DNA from: Lachnospiraceae bacterium
GTDB lineage: Bacteria; Bacillota; Clostridia; Lachnospirales; Lachnospiraceae
Assembly: GCA_022510745.1 (NCBI GenBank)
Contig: JAFLSY010000009.1
Location: 93,032 to 157,031, forward strand
Length of the DNA stretch: 64,000 bases
Direction of reading: 5' to 3'
The notes under the pieces were generated by a model that saw only the letters and a list, made by a program, of their open reading frames with translations, had not been told where the DNA came from and did not search any database. Of this stretch, positions 26,739 to 34,269 are shown piece by piece. The number at the start of each line of letters is the position of its first letter. The first letter of the stretch is position 1. The position numbers and the translations under genes were made by a program.

Positions 26739-28694
26739 ATGAAAGCTATCCGAATCCCTTATCTTTTGATACCGTTGCTCTGTATTTTATTTTGTCTGAG
26801 CGGTTGCGGCAAAGAAAAGAAAGCGGCTTACGATATCGTGCCGGAGTATGAAGCTCTGATTTTTCCTGAAAGTGGTGAATTCCTGCTGGGAGCCCAGTAC
26901 TATAAGGGGGAACTCATTCAGATTATCGCAAATCTGGAAGGAGAGGTGTATCTATGCAAAGAAGGGAAAGATGCAGAGAACTTTATGACAGGAATGTCAC
27001 AAGAACTAACATTATTCAGCAGCCGCTGGTGGATAGCCTCAGACGGAAGTACCTATGTGCTCTCTGAAAATACCCTGACGGCGCTTTCGGCAGACGGAGC
27101 CGTGCTCTACAGCATACAGGCGGATGGTGCTGTGACGGACATTTGCGAGTCCACATCAGGTAAGATTGTAGTGACAATAGGAGATACCACAAAATATAAC
27201 AGCGGCTTGGCGGTTCTTGATACGGAAACGAGAACTTTGGGGGAGATAAACTGGCTGAAGAACACTATATATAAAACAGGAAAAGGGCAGACAGGGGATG
27301 TCCTGATTCTGGATATGACAGGACTGTATGATTACAGTCTATCTGACGGAGAGAAAACACTTTACATGGAATGGGCAAATTCTGCCTATACCCCAAGCTC
27401 CGTGTGGGATATGAAATTTCTGGCCTCCAACCTAGTCAGGCTGTATACCTGGGAGGGTATGGAAGTAACATTGTCCAAAGTCAATTTGGATGATAGCAAT
27501 AAAACGATTCTTACCTTAAAAGCATCCTATCTTGATCCGGAAATGAAAGAGCTGATTGTACGCTTTAATCAGGAAAATGAGAAGTACTATATAAAAACCG
27601 AAGAATGTCCGGATAATGTGGATTATAATACGTATCTGCAAAAGATGCAGATGGAATTTGCCGCGGGTCATGGTGCCGACATTCTGGACGTAAGATTGGT
27701 GGACGCTATGCCTGAACTCTTAGAAATGGGGGCGATAGAGGAGTTGTCCGGCCGGATAAAGAAAGAAGGAATCAATGAAGAAGATTATTTTCCTCAGGCA
27801 TTTCAGATGTTTGGACGGGAGAATGGTGTCTATGGGATGCCTTATTTAATCAGTCTCTCTTCTATTTGCATGGACAGCACGCTTTTTTCTAACGAAAGAG
27901 AGTACAATTTAGAGAACCTGTTAACGGTATTAGAAGAGTATCCGGAAGATACTGTGCTGGTTAAGACCTTGGGCCCCGGCTATGTACTAAGCTTTTTTCT
28001 GGAATACTCCGAGGATTTAAACGGTCTGATTAACTGGGAGAACAATACCTGCGATTTTTCCGGAGAAAATTTTAAGAGAATGCTGGAACTGGCAAAAAGA
28101 TACGGAGATACCGAGTACCGTAATACAGATTATTTGGTAGTCAGAACATTAGCCTTGGATAATTACATGCATTATGCGGGTTATGATAACCTGATGAAAG
28201 AAACCGGCAGAAGGCTGGTGGGCTATCCTGCGGCGGGTGGAGGAGTACATTCTGTCTATTTGGGCGGTTTTTGTATGAATGCGGCTTCAACGCACAAAGA
28301 TGGGGTCTGGGAATTCATGACTTTTTTGCTGCAGGAGGATAATCAGTACTTTATCGGAACGGCGGGACATGCCGGAAATCTGCCTATAAGCAGAGCGGCG
28401 TTCCAAAGAGCAGGAGAATTTTATATAGAAGACGATGCCCCCCATGGGTTTATCATGCTTAATCTCGTGGAGGCACCGGGGTTAGAATTCGGTGCGGATG
28501 AATTTACCAAGGAGCAGCTTGCCGATCTTGAACAACTTCTGGAAATCGGAAAACTAACGCCATGGCGCAACCAGATGATAGTGGATACCATTGTGGAAGA
28601 GTGCGGTGCCTATTTTAGTGGGGATAAGACAATGGAAGAAGTCATCGCTGTCGCGCAAAACCGCGTTCAGTTATATTTAGATGAACTGGACTGA
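26739..28694 (+). CDS. Lipoprotein with N-terminal propeller-like region and C-terminal solute-binding domain (first of tandem pair)
   Basis: The 651-residue product has a lipoprotein signal ending in LSGCGKEKK. About 45-260 is made of beta repeats like those in the sensor-MFS fusion (SDGSTYVLSENTLTALSADG, YDYSLSDGEKTLYMEW). From about 265 it is a family 1 extracellular solute-binding domain (LIVRFNQENEKYYIKTEECP, MEFAAGHGADILDVRL, GVYGMPYLISLSSICMD). Start is ATG 26739 with GGAGGTTGCCT; a TTG two codons upstream is not needed. It is followed after 8 bases by a paralogue of the same layout. No permease or ATPase gene is adjacent, so a classical ABC importer role is not shown; sensing is equally possible. 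Confidence 0.85.
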   Translation: MKAIRIPYLLIPLLCILFCLSGCGKEKKAAYDIVPEYEALIFPESGEFLLGAQYYKGELIQIIANLEGEVYLCKEGKDAENFMTGMSQELTLFSSRWWIASDGSTYVLSENTLTALSADGAVLYSIQADGAVTDICESTSGKIVVTIGDTTKYNSGLAVLDTETRTLGEINWLKNTIYKTGKGQTGDVLILDMTGLYDYSLSDGEKTLYMEWANSAYTPSSVWDMKFLASNLVRLYTWEGMEVTLSKVNLDDSNKTILTLKASYLDPEMKELIVRFNQENEKYYIKTEECPDNVDYNTYLQKMQMEFAAGHGADILDVRLVDAMPELLEMGAIEELSGRIKKEGINEEDYFPQAFQMFGRENGVYGMPYLISLSSICMDSTLFSNEREYNLENLLTVLEEYPEDTVLVKTLGPGYVLSFFLEYSEDLNGLINWENNTCDFSGENFKRMLELAKRYGDTEYRNTDYLVVRTLALDNYMHYAGYDNLMKETGRRLVGYPAAGGGVHSVYLGGFCMNAASTHKDGVWEFMTFLLQEDNQYFIGTAGHAGNLPISRAAFQRAGEFYIEDDAPHGFIMLNLVEAPGLEFGADEFTKEQLADLEQLLEIGKLTPWRNQMIVDTIVEECGAYFSGDKTMEEVIAVAQNRVQLYLDELD

Positions 28695-28702
28695 GGCCGC
28701 TT

Positions 28703-30691
28703 ATGAAAAATATGAAAAGATTGTATCTGTTTGCATTACTGCTTTGCTCTTTCTTTGCCGCAGTCCTTACCGGTTGTGGCAAGCAGGAGAAAGGCATCTA
28801 TGTCCAAGCGGCGTACGAAGCGCTCCTATATGAAGACCGGGAGGATATGTACGTTGTTCTGGGAGAGCAATATTATCAAGGCGAAGCTGTCCGCATAAGC
28901 TGCAACAGAGAAGGGGATATCTTCCTGCATAGGGACGGAAAAGAGGCAGAGATATTTCTGACAAACATGTCAAGTGACTATGCGGATCCGGACAGTTTCT
29001 GGTGGCTGGATGAAGACGGTAATATCTTTGTACTCCGTGAAAATACGGTAATCCTGCTGGATGCGGAGGGCAAGGAAACTGCCCGGATCATGGCGGACGG
29101 ACCGGTCACGAATATCTGTCGCGGCAAGGACGGCAGACTGGTCATTAAAATCAGTGATCCGGAGAAGTTCACAAACGGGCTGGCATTTTTGGATATGGAA
29201 GCAAGGAAAATCGGTGAGATAAGCTGGTTAAATGGCAGTGTTTACGGCATGGCAGCTGGTGCAAAACAGGATATTCTTCTGGTGGACGAGAGCGGAATCT
29301 GCGATTATAATCTGGCGGAAAAGAAAAAGGAATACTATATGGACTTCAGTAATGCCGACTACACGCCTGCAGGCAGAATATGGGATATTCATTATATATC
29401 TGAATCACAGATAGACTTGCTGACGGACAGAGAAATGCTGATTACCCTGAGAAAAATAAATTTGGCGGAGAATGGGAAAATATATCTTACTTATAAATCG
29501 ACACACGTGTCATCGGATTTCAGAGAATTGATTGTTCGTTTTAACCAACAGAATGAAAATTATTATATACTGGTGGAGGAATGTCCGGAGGGATTTAATG
29601 TTTTTGACTATCGGGAAAAGGTCAGTATGGAAATTGCCGCAGGACATGGTCCTGATATGATCGATGAACTTTCTGTTCCTTCCGTATATAAGCTGCAGGA
29701 AATAGGCGCACTAGAGAATCTGGTTCCCTATATTGAAGCTGCCGGAATAGGCAAAGCGGCTTATTATGATGGAACTTTTCTGCCATGGGAAGGGCTGGAG
29801 GATATTTATGCTCTACGATATGGCATGCGGCTTAGCACGATGTGCATAGACGGTGAGGTGCTGGGAATCACCATGAAGGAATGGGATTTCTCTGAGAAAT
29901 GGGATATTGATACGATGCTCAACACCCTGGAGGCTTATGAGGGGGATAAAGCGTACTATGTATATGCGGATTCCGCCCGTGTGCTTACTTATTTTCTGGA
30001 GTATTCCAGGGATTTGTGTGGAATAGTAGACTGGGAGCAGCGTATCTGCCGTTTTGAGGGGAAAGAATGGGAGCGGCTGGTGAATCTGGCGGAAAGATAC
30101 GGTTACAAGGAAGAAAAGAGAGAAAACGGCTGGGTTTTCTATTCCGCACCCTTGCAAAATTTTAGTTTCTATTCTGCGTTAGAGAACGGTATGTGGGAAA
30201 GTAATAAAATACCGGTAGGTTATGCGGGAGATACGGACGGCATCATGGAACTGACTTTTGAGGAAATGTATATGAATTCATCCTCCGCTCACAAAGAGGG
30301 CGTCTGGCAGTTTTTTTCCTTCCTATTGCAGGAGGACACCCAATATAGCTTAGGAATAGCCGGTATTAATTCTATAATCCCCGTACACAGACAGGCCTTT
30401 GCAGATGCTGCAAAATATTATATGGACAATCCATTCTACATACATATGCAGCTTTACGGTGGGTATGATAATTGGTCCTACGGTACGGATGAACTGACCG
30501 AGGAGCAGGTTGTCAGATTGGAAGAATGGATTGACCGTGCGGAAATTGTCATCTGGAGGCGGTGGACCGATCCTATTTTGGAAATCATAGAGGAAGAAAT
30601 GGAGGTCTACTACGCAGGTGGCAAGCCCTTAGAGGAAGTCAGTGCGCTCATCCAAAACCGCGTCCAGTTGTACCTAAATGAGCTGGATTAA
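28703..30691 (+). CDS. Paralogous propeller/solute-binding lipoprotein (second of tandem pair)
   Basis: The 662-residue product repeats the layout of its upstream neighbour: signal and lipobox VLTGCGKQEKG, a beta-repeat N-terminal half (DEDGNIFVLRENTVILLDAE), and a solute-binding C-terminal half (LIVRFNQQNENYYILVEECP, MEIAAGHGPDMIDELSVPS). Both end in the same way (NRVQLYLDELD versus NRVQLYLNELD), which marks a tandem duplication that has diverged widely in the middle. Ligand-contact stretches differ, so the two may bind different ligands. ATG 28703 is close to the previous stop, implying cotranscription. Its end runs into the second cluster of nested hairpins. Confidence 0.85.
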   Translation: MKNMKRLYLFALLLCSFFAAVLTGCGKQEKGIYVQAAYEALLYEDREDMYVVLGEQYYQGEAVRISCNREGDIFLHRDGKEAEIFLTNMSSDYADPDSFWWLDEDGNIFVLRENTVILLDAEGKETARIMADGPVTNICRGKDGRLVIKISDPEKFTNGLAFLDMEARKIGEISWLNGSVYGMAAGAKQDILLVDESGICDYNLAEKKKEYYMDFSNADYTPAGRIWDIHYISESQIDLLTDREMLITLRKINLAENGKIYLTYKSTHVSSDFRELIVRFNQQNENYYILVEECPEGFNVFDYREKVSMEIAAGHGPDMIDELSVPSVYKLQEIGALENLVPYIEAAGIGKAAYYDGTFLPWEGLEDIYALRYGMRLSTMCIDGEVLGITMKEWDFSEKWDIDTMLNTLEAYEGDKAYYVYADSARVLTYFLEYSRDLCGIVDWEQRICRFEGKEWERLVNLAERYGYKEEKRENGWVFYSAPLQNFSFYSALENGMWESNKIPVGYAGDTDGIMELTFEEMYMNSSSAHKEGVWQFFSFLLQEDTQYSLGIAGINSIIPVHRQAFADAAKYYMDNPFYIHMQLYGGYDNWSYGTDELTEEQVVRLEEWIDRAEIVIWRRWTDPILEIIEEEMEVYYAGGKPLEEVSALIQNRVQLYLNELD

Positions 30692-30707
30692 TCATGTTAA
30701 TATATTC

Positions 30708-30762
30708 AAAATCATCAAACCGGGCTCAGATGCAGTGGCATTCGCCCTTGTTTGATGATTTT
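30708..30762 (+). terminator. Bidirectional terminator built from nested-hairpin repeat, copy 3
   Basis: Arms AAAATCATCAAA (30708-30719) and TTTGATGATTTT (30751-30762) are perfect complements. The core 30722-30747 begins GGGCTCAGATGC and ends GGCATTCGCCC, preceded by CC and followed by TTG. The A/T-rich outer ends allow termination from either strand. Confidence 0.75.
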
Positions 30763-30795
30763 AAATGTACAGGAAGCAAATTAGACGAATCGAAC

Positions 30796-30858
30796 TATCC
30801 CCCATAACCAACAAGGGCGAATGCCACTGCATCTGAGCCCGGTTGGTTATGGGGGATA
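30796..30858 (-). repeat. Nested-hairpin repeat, copy 4 (inverted orientation)
   Basis: The arms 30796-30811 (TATCCCCCATAACCAA) and 30843-30858 are perfect 16-bp complements. The core 30815-30840 is the reverse complement of the copy 3 core. The GTTGGTTA part of the arm resembles copy 2, but the rest differs. Confidence 0.8.
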
Positions 30859-30871
30859 AATGATTCCTAAA

Positions 30872-30914
30872 TATAACAGCTCAAAAGCTACCGCGTCTGA
30901 GCCCGGCTGTTATA
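30872..30914 (-). repeat. Nested-hairpin repeat, copy 5 (degenerate), holding the popT stop codon
   Basis: Arms TATAACAGC (30872-30880) and GCTGTTATA (30906-30914) are perfect 9-bp complements. The core, read on the minus strand, is CGGGCTCAGACGCGGTAGC, close to the shared core but without the closing GCCC. Its TAG is the stop codon of popT, so the last residues of that protein are encoded by the repeat. Confidence 0.7.
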
Positions 30915-31712
30915 CCGCTCTAATAGCAGGGAGCAAATAATTCCGCCCACCATGCATAGTCCATTCTGTATCCCGCCTTTTACAGAAGAGGTCAAAGCCT
31001 GATAGGGAACGGTGACGGCGGTTGCCGCGATCACTACTCCCACGATAGCATGAAAGGTAACGGAGTAATGACACTCAAACAGACGGCTTACCAGCTTGGG
31101 AAGACAGAAAAAGGCGAGCAAGGACCCCATACCCGCGGGCAGGATTACCTGAGGCGTAAGGTGGCCGATACCATCCACAAAAGGCGTGTAGAGCCCTAAA
31201 GGCATGAGCAGGGTAGAAAAGCTCATGCCGGGGGCGATCAGGCTCAAGGCCAGACAGAAGCCGCAGAAAACATACCATCCGAAATTCGGCACAATGGCGA
31301 CGGAAGAAGCATTTAAGCCACACAGCAAGAATAAGACGATGACGGTGGCTGCCAGCAAAGCAGTATAAGAGCCTTTTGCAATGCCCTGCTTTCCGGCCTC
31401 TTTAAGCAGGGAAGGCAGCATCCCCAGAATCAGTCCCACAAAAACGCAGACGGATTGATCGGGATAGCGGTTTAGCAGGGAAGCCAGCAGATTGGCTACT
31501 CCCATGAAGCCGATTACTGCACCGAAAAAAGCAGGCAGCAGGATGGGAAGATGGCTGCGCCAGTATTTCCTTGGATTGGCCAAAAGTTCCATAGCGGGCT
31601 GATAGATTCCGAAGACTACACTCAGTACACCGCCGGAAATGCCCGGCAGTACGGCGCCCAGCCCGATGAGCGCGCCCTGTATGCTTTTAAGAAAATATTT
31701 AGTTAAGCGCAT
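30888..31712 (-). CDS. popT: Polyprenyl-phosphate transporter, DUF368/PopT family
   Basis: DUF368 proteins such as PopT flip undecaprenyl phosphate back across the membrane so the lipid carrier can be reused in wall synthesis. The 274-residue length and about 8-10 hydrophobic helices fit. Family features are visible: GALIGLGAVLPGISGGVLSV near residue 15, and a second half with LALSLIAPGMSFSTLLMPLG, reflecting the internal repeat. ATG follows AAAGGAATATTACATAG. The C-terminus NSRAQTR is encoded by repeat copy 5. The ddl and murF genes further on use the same carrier pathway but are in a separate unit. Confidence 0.88.
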   Translation of the reverse strand: MRLTKYFLKSIQGALIGLGAVLPGISGGVLSVVFGIYQPAMELLANPRKYWRSHLPILLPAFFGAVIGFMGVANLLASLLNRYPDQSVCVFVGLILGMLPSLLKEAGKQGIAKGSYTALLAATVIVLFLLCGLNASSVAIVPNFGWYVFCGFCLALSLIAPGMSFSTLLMPLGLYTPFVDGIGHLTPQVILPAGMGSLLAFFCLPKLVSRLFECHYSVTFHAIVGVVIAATAVTVPYQALTSSVKGGIQNGLCMVGGIICSLLLERYNSRAQTR

Positions 31713-31824
31713 CTATGTAATATTCCTTTAATGAACACCGGATAACTCTATACGGTTTACTCTTTCTCTACTATATGAAAACCTGGAAATTTACATGCCT
31801 CGAAAATCCTCTGGAAATTAAAAC

Positions 31825-31851
31825 TAAATTATTTTTCCAATCCTCCGATAA
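31825..31851 (+). promoter_or_regulatory. Sigma-D (sigma-28) type promoter of the calcium-loop protein gene
   Basis: TAAA (31825-31828), a 15-base spacer and TCCGATAA (31844-31851) match the flagellar sigma consensus TAAA-N15-GCCGATAA at all but one base. Transcription would begin near 31858, at the start of the structured leader. Confidence 0.65.
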
Positions 31852-31861
31852 ATATATCAGA

Positions 31862-31961
31862 AGGTACCGAAGGCCAAGGTACTAAAAATGAAATGAGTCG
31901 CCACGGATGGTATGCACAGGGAAAAGGAAGCCCTGCGAATGCCATTTTTGTTTTTATGAAA
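31862..31961 (+). ncRNA. Structured 5' leader with terminator-like hairpin and CsrA-like sites
   Basis: A small stem GTACC/GGTAC (near 31863-31880) is followed by GCCACGGATGG and then a long hairpin, ATGGTATGC...GCGAATGCCAT, with inner stem CAGGG/CCCTG. The hairpin ends in TTTTTGTTTTT. CACGGATG fits the CsrA consensus core CAnGGAnG, and the apical loop of the terminator stem contains AAAAGGAAG, a second AnGGA. It may be a CsrA/FliW-controlled leader. I could not match it to a c-di-GMP or other known riboswitch. Confidence 0.5.
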
Positions 31962-32004
31962 CAGGGAGGGGAAGTAGGAGCAAGGGACTAAAAGGAGGTA
32001 CTAT

Positions 32005-33120
32005 TTGCGAATTGATTCCAGTTTTATAGGAATGGAATCCGAAAGAAGATATACATCTTCATCAACTAGTAAGAACGGCCGGACCCAGGTAACGGATTAC
32101 AGCAGGGGATCGGCATATGGAAGAACAGGAGCATTTGGAAATTTTGTGAGTCCGGATACGAATCAGAACCTGAAGAAGAAGGGCGAAGATAAAAAGGACG
32201 CCGGAGACAATATGGCAACCAAAGACTCTATCATTGAACTGCGTGAACGGGTAGAGAGTATGAGAAGCGGCAGACTGAATTTACGTTCTTCCAGCATCAG
32301 TTCCCTGAATGAATTCAGGCAGGCCACCATCAGCTACATATTCAGTATCATGTTTGGCGGCAGCAGCAGATGGAGCAATTTTTGGGGAGATCGTTTTTCA
32401 CAGGGCGGTTATCAGAGCGATGTTGACAATCTGAAACGTTTAGGAATTAATGCCAGCGTTGTGAAAGTGAAACAAGAATATTCCTATGAAGAGAGTGAGA
32501 CTACCTCTTTCTCCACAAAGGGAACGGTCAGGACTTCGGACGGCAGGGAAATCTCTTTCAATCTGGACATCTATATGAGCCGCAGATTCAGTGAATATTT
32601 TGAAGAAGAAATGGAATATTTGCAGGTGGATACCTGCGATCCGTTAGTCATCAATTTTGACGGAGATGTGGCGGAACTTTCCGACCAGAAGTTCTATTTT
32701 GATATTGACGGTGACGGCGTTCTGGATGAAATTTCCCAGTTGGGCAGCGGCAGCGGATATCTGGCGCTGGACAAGAACGGAGACGGCATTATCAATGACG
32801 GTAATGAGTTATTCGGCCCTCAAAGCGGAAACGGTTTCGGTGATCTGGCAGCCTATGATGACGACGGAAACGGCTGGATTGACGAGAACGATGCAATCTG
32901 GTCCAAACTTAAGATTTGGTGCAAGAATCCAGACGGTACGGATTCACTTTATACCTTGGCGGAGAAAGGCATAGGAGCTATCTGTTTACAGAGCGTCGCA
33001 ACGGATTATGCCTTAAATGACGCCGCAAACAATGCGAACGGCTATATCCGCAGAACCGGTATTTTTCTCTACGAGAACGGCGGCGTGGGAACGGTGCAGC
33101 ATTTGGATCTTGCAAAGTAA
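32005..33120 (+). CDS. Calcium-loop (DxDxDG) protein, probable sigma-D regulon member
   Basis: The 371-residue protein has no signal peptide or membrane helix. Residues 1-110 are low-complexity and polar (SERRYTSSSTSKNGRTQ). The C-terminal half contains several EF-hand-like or dockerin-like loops: FDIDGDGVLDE, LDKNGDGIINDGNELFGP and YDDDGNGWIDENDAIW. These suggest calcium binding. The start is TTG 32005 behind AAAGGAGGT at ideal spacing; no ATG is better. The sigma-D promoter and possible CsrA sites link it to motility, and proteins of this layout are often found with flagellar genes, though none lie in this window. Function unknown. Confidence 0.75.
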   Translation: MRIDSSFIGMESERRYTSSSTSKNGRTQVTDYSRGSAYGRTGAFGNFVSPDTNQNLKKKGEDKKDAGDNMATKDSIIELRERVESMRSGRLNLRSSSISSLNEFRQATISYIFSIMFGGSSRWSNFWGDRFSQGGYQSDVDNLKRLGINASVVKVKQEYSYEESETTSFSTKGTVRTSDGREISFNLDIYMSRRFSEYFEEEMEYLQVDTCDPLVINFDGDVAELSDQKFYFDIDGDGVLDEISQLGSGSGYLALDKNGDGIINDGNELFGPQSGNGFGDLAAYDDDGNGWIDENDAIWSKLKIWCKNPDGTDSLYTLAEKGIGAICLQSVATDYALNDAANNANGYIRRTGIFLYENGGVGTVQHLDLAK

Positions 33121-33155
33121 CAATCAATTTCATATCGAATCGTCAGAGTTTTCTA

Positions 33156-33196
33156 AACCATGCGGACAGAAAGAATTTTGTTCCGCATGGTTTTTC
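33156..33196 (+). terminator. Intrinsic terminator after the calcium-loop gene
   Basis: AACCATGCGGA (33156-33166) pairs with TCCGCATGGTT (33182-33192), followed by TTTTT. Confidence 0.9.
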
Positions 33197-33217
33197 TATG
33201 CTTTCTTTGCTGTTTCG

Positions 33218-33246
33218 GAATAAATCATGATTTTACGGTAAAACTA
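33218..33246 (+). promoter_or_regulatory. Possible sigma-F promoter of the SpoIIQ-like gene
   Basis: GAATA (33218-33222), a 14-base spacer and GGTAAAACTA (33237-33246). The -10 fits GGNNANAHTR fully; the -35 differs from GYATA by one base and the spacer is one short. spoIIQ is sigma-F dependent in Bacillus and Clostridioides. Confidence 0.35.
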
Positions 33247-33323
33247 TCCATACAGAAAAATAATCTGAAAGAATGCAGATTCCGAAAGGATAGAAACGCA
33301 ACAGCAGAAAGGAAGTAACAACT

Positions 33324-34268
33324 ATGAGTAGACAGAGTAGTTTTAATCGTAATCGTAAGGACAATACCAAAAAGGAGAGGATTATCATGATCGCCTCCTC
33401 CGTTTTCGTGTTGGCAGCGCTGACCATGACGGGTATCTATGTAAGAAGAAATAGTGAACAGACGGAGAATGACGGCTATCACATTGATTTCAGTGTATTG
33501 GAGGAAGTTCAGAATCCGCCGGTGCAGGATGAGATAGAAGAAATAGAGGAGATAGAGAATATAGGTGATATTGGGAATATAGAGGACATTGAGAATATCG
33601 GTAACTTGGATGCGGACGCAGATTTGTCTCAAATGTTAGAGGATGACTTGGATTACTTTCCCACGGAACCGGTGGATTCCGGTTTGGTAGAAATTCCGGG
33701 TTTGACTGACAGCATTGTCAGCGAGGATGGCGCTAACGGAGAACAAACTGCGGCAGAGGGTGCCCGTACACAAAGTCTTGCCGAAGAACTGGCGGCGGAT
33801 CAGGCTGCAATGGATGCGGATGCCGGTCGGCTGGTGGAAAATGTGCCACCTTCTTACACTGCGGGAGAAACTCTGGTATGGCCGGTTTCCGGCAGTGTAC
33901 TCATTCCTTACAGTATGGATAAAACGGTGCGTTTTGCTACCCTGCAGCAATATAAGTACAGTCCTGCGCTGGTAATGTCGGCGCAGGAGGGAGATGTCAT
34001 ATCCGCAGCAGCCGGAGGACGGGTTGCCCGGATATTCTCTAATGAAGAAATCGGGAATGCCGTTACAGTGGATATCGGCAACGGTTACAAGATAACCTAC
34101 GGACAGTTAAAGGATATCACGGTTACGGAAGGAAGTTATGTGGAAAAAGGCGGTATTATCGGTTATGTGGCTGTACCTACCAAGTATTACAGTGTGGAGG
34201 GTACGAATGCTTATTTTGCACTGACTTTAAACGGTGAGCCTGCGGACCCTCTGGGTGCATTGCAGTAG
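33324..34268 (+). CDS. SpoIIQ-like membrane-anchored M23/LytM protein (degenerate active site)
   Basis: The 314-residue product has a basic N-terminus and one membrane helix at about 21-40 (IIMIASSVFVLAALTMTGIY). An acidic low-complexity linker with repeated EI/NI units (EEIEEIENIGDIGNIEDIEN) follows, then a C-terminal LytM-like domain from about 185. In that domain the usual metal-binding HxxxD and HxH are not visible; the expected YAHL is YGQL. SpoIIQ, the forespore half of the engulfment channel with SpoIIIAH, has this layout and a degenerate site in B. subtilis. ATG has AAAGGAAGTAACAACT upstream. Another non-catalytic M23 scaffold remains possible. Confidence 0.72.
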   Translation: MSRQSSFNRNRKDNTKKERIIMIASSVFVLAALTMTGIYVRRNSEQTENDGYHIDFSVLEEVQNPPVQDEIEEIEEIENIGDIGNIEDIENIGNLDADADLSQMLEDDLDYFPTEPVDSGLVEIPGLTDSIVSEDGANGEQTAAEGARTQSLAEELAADQAAMDADAGRLVENVPPSYTAGETLVWPVSGSVLIPYSMDKTVRFATLQQYKYSPALVMSAQEGDVISAAAGGRVARIFSNEEIGNAVTVDIGNGYKITYGQLKDITVTEGSYVEKGGIIGYVAVPTKYYSVEGTNAYFALTLNGEPADPLGALQ

Positions 34269-34269
34269 G

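Noticed and set aside
31862..31961. Possible c-di-GMP riboswitch in the sigma-D leader (ATGCACAGGG resembles a class I fragment)
   Set aside because: The class I core GACGCAAAGC and the class II GAAUGGG-type core are both missing. Only the terminator hairpin and CsrA-like sites can be supported.
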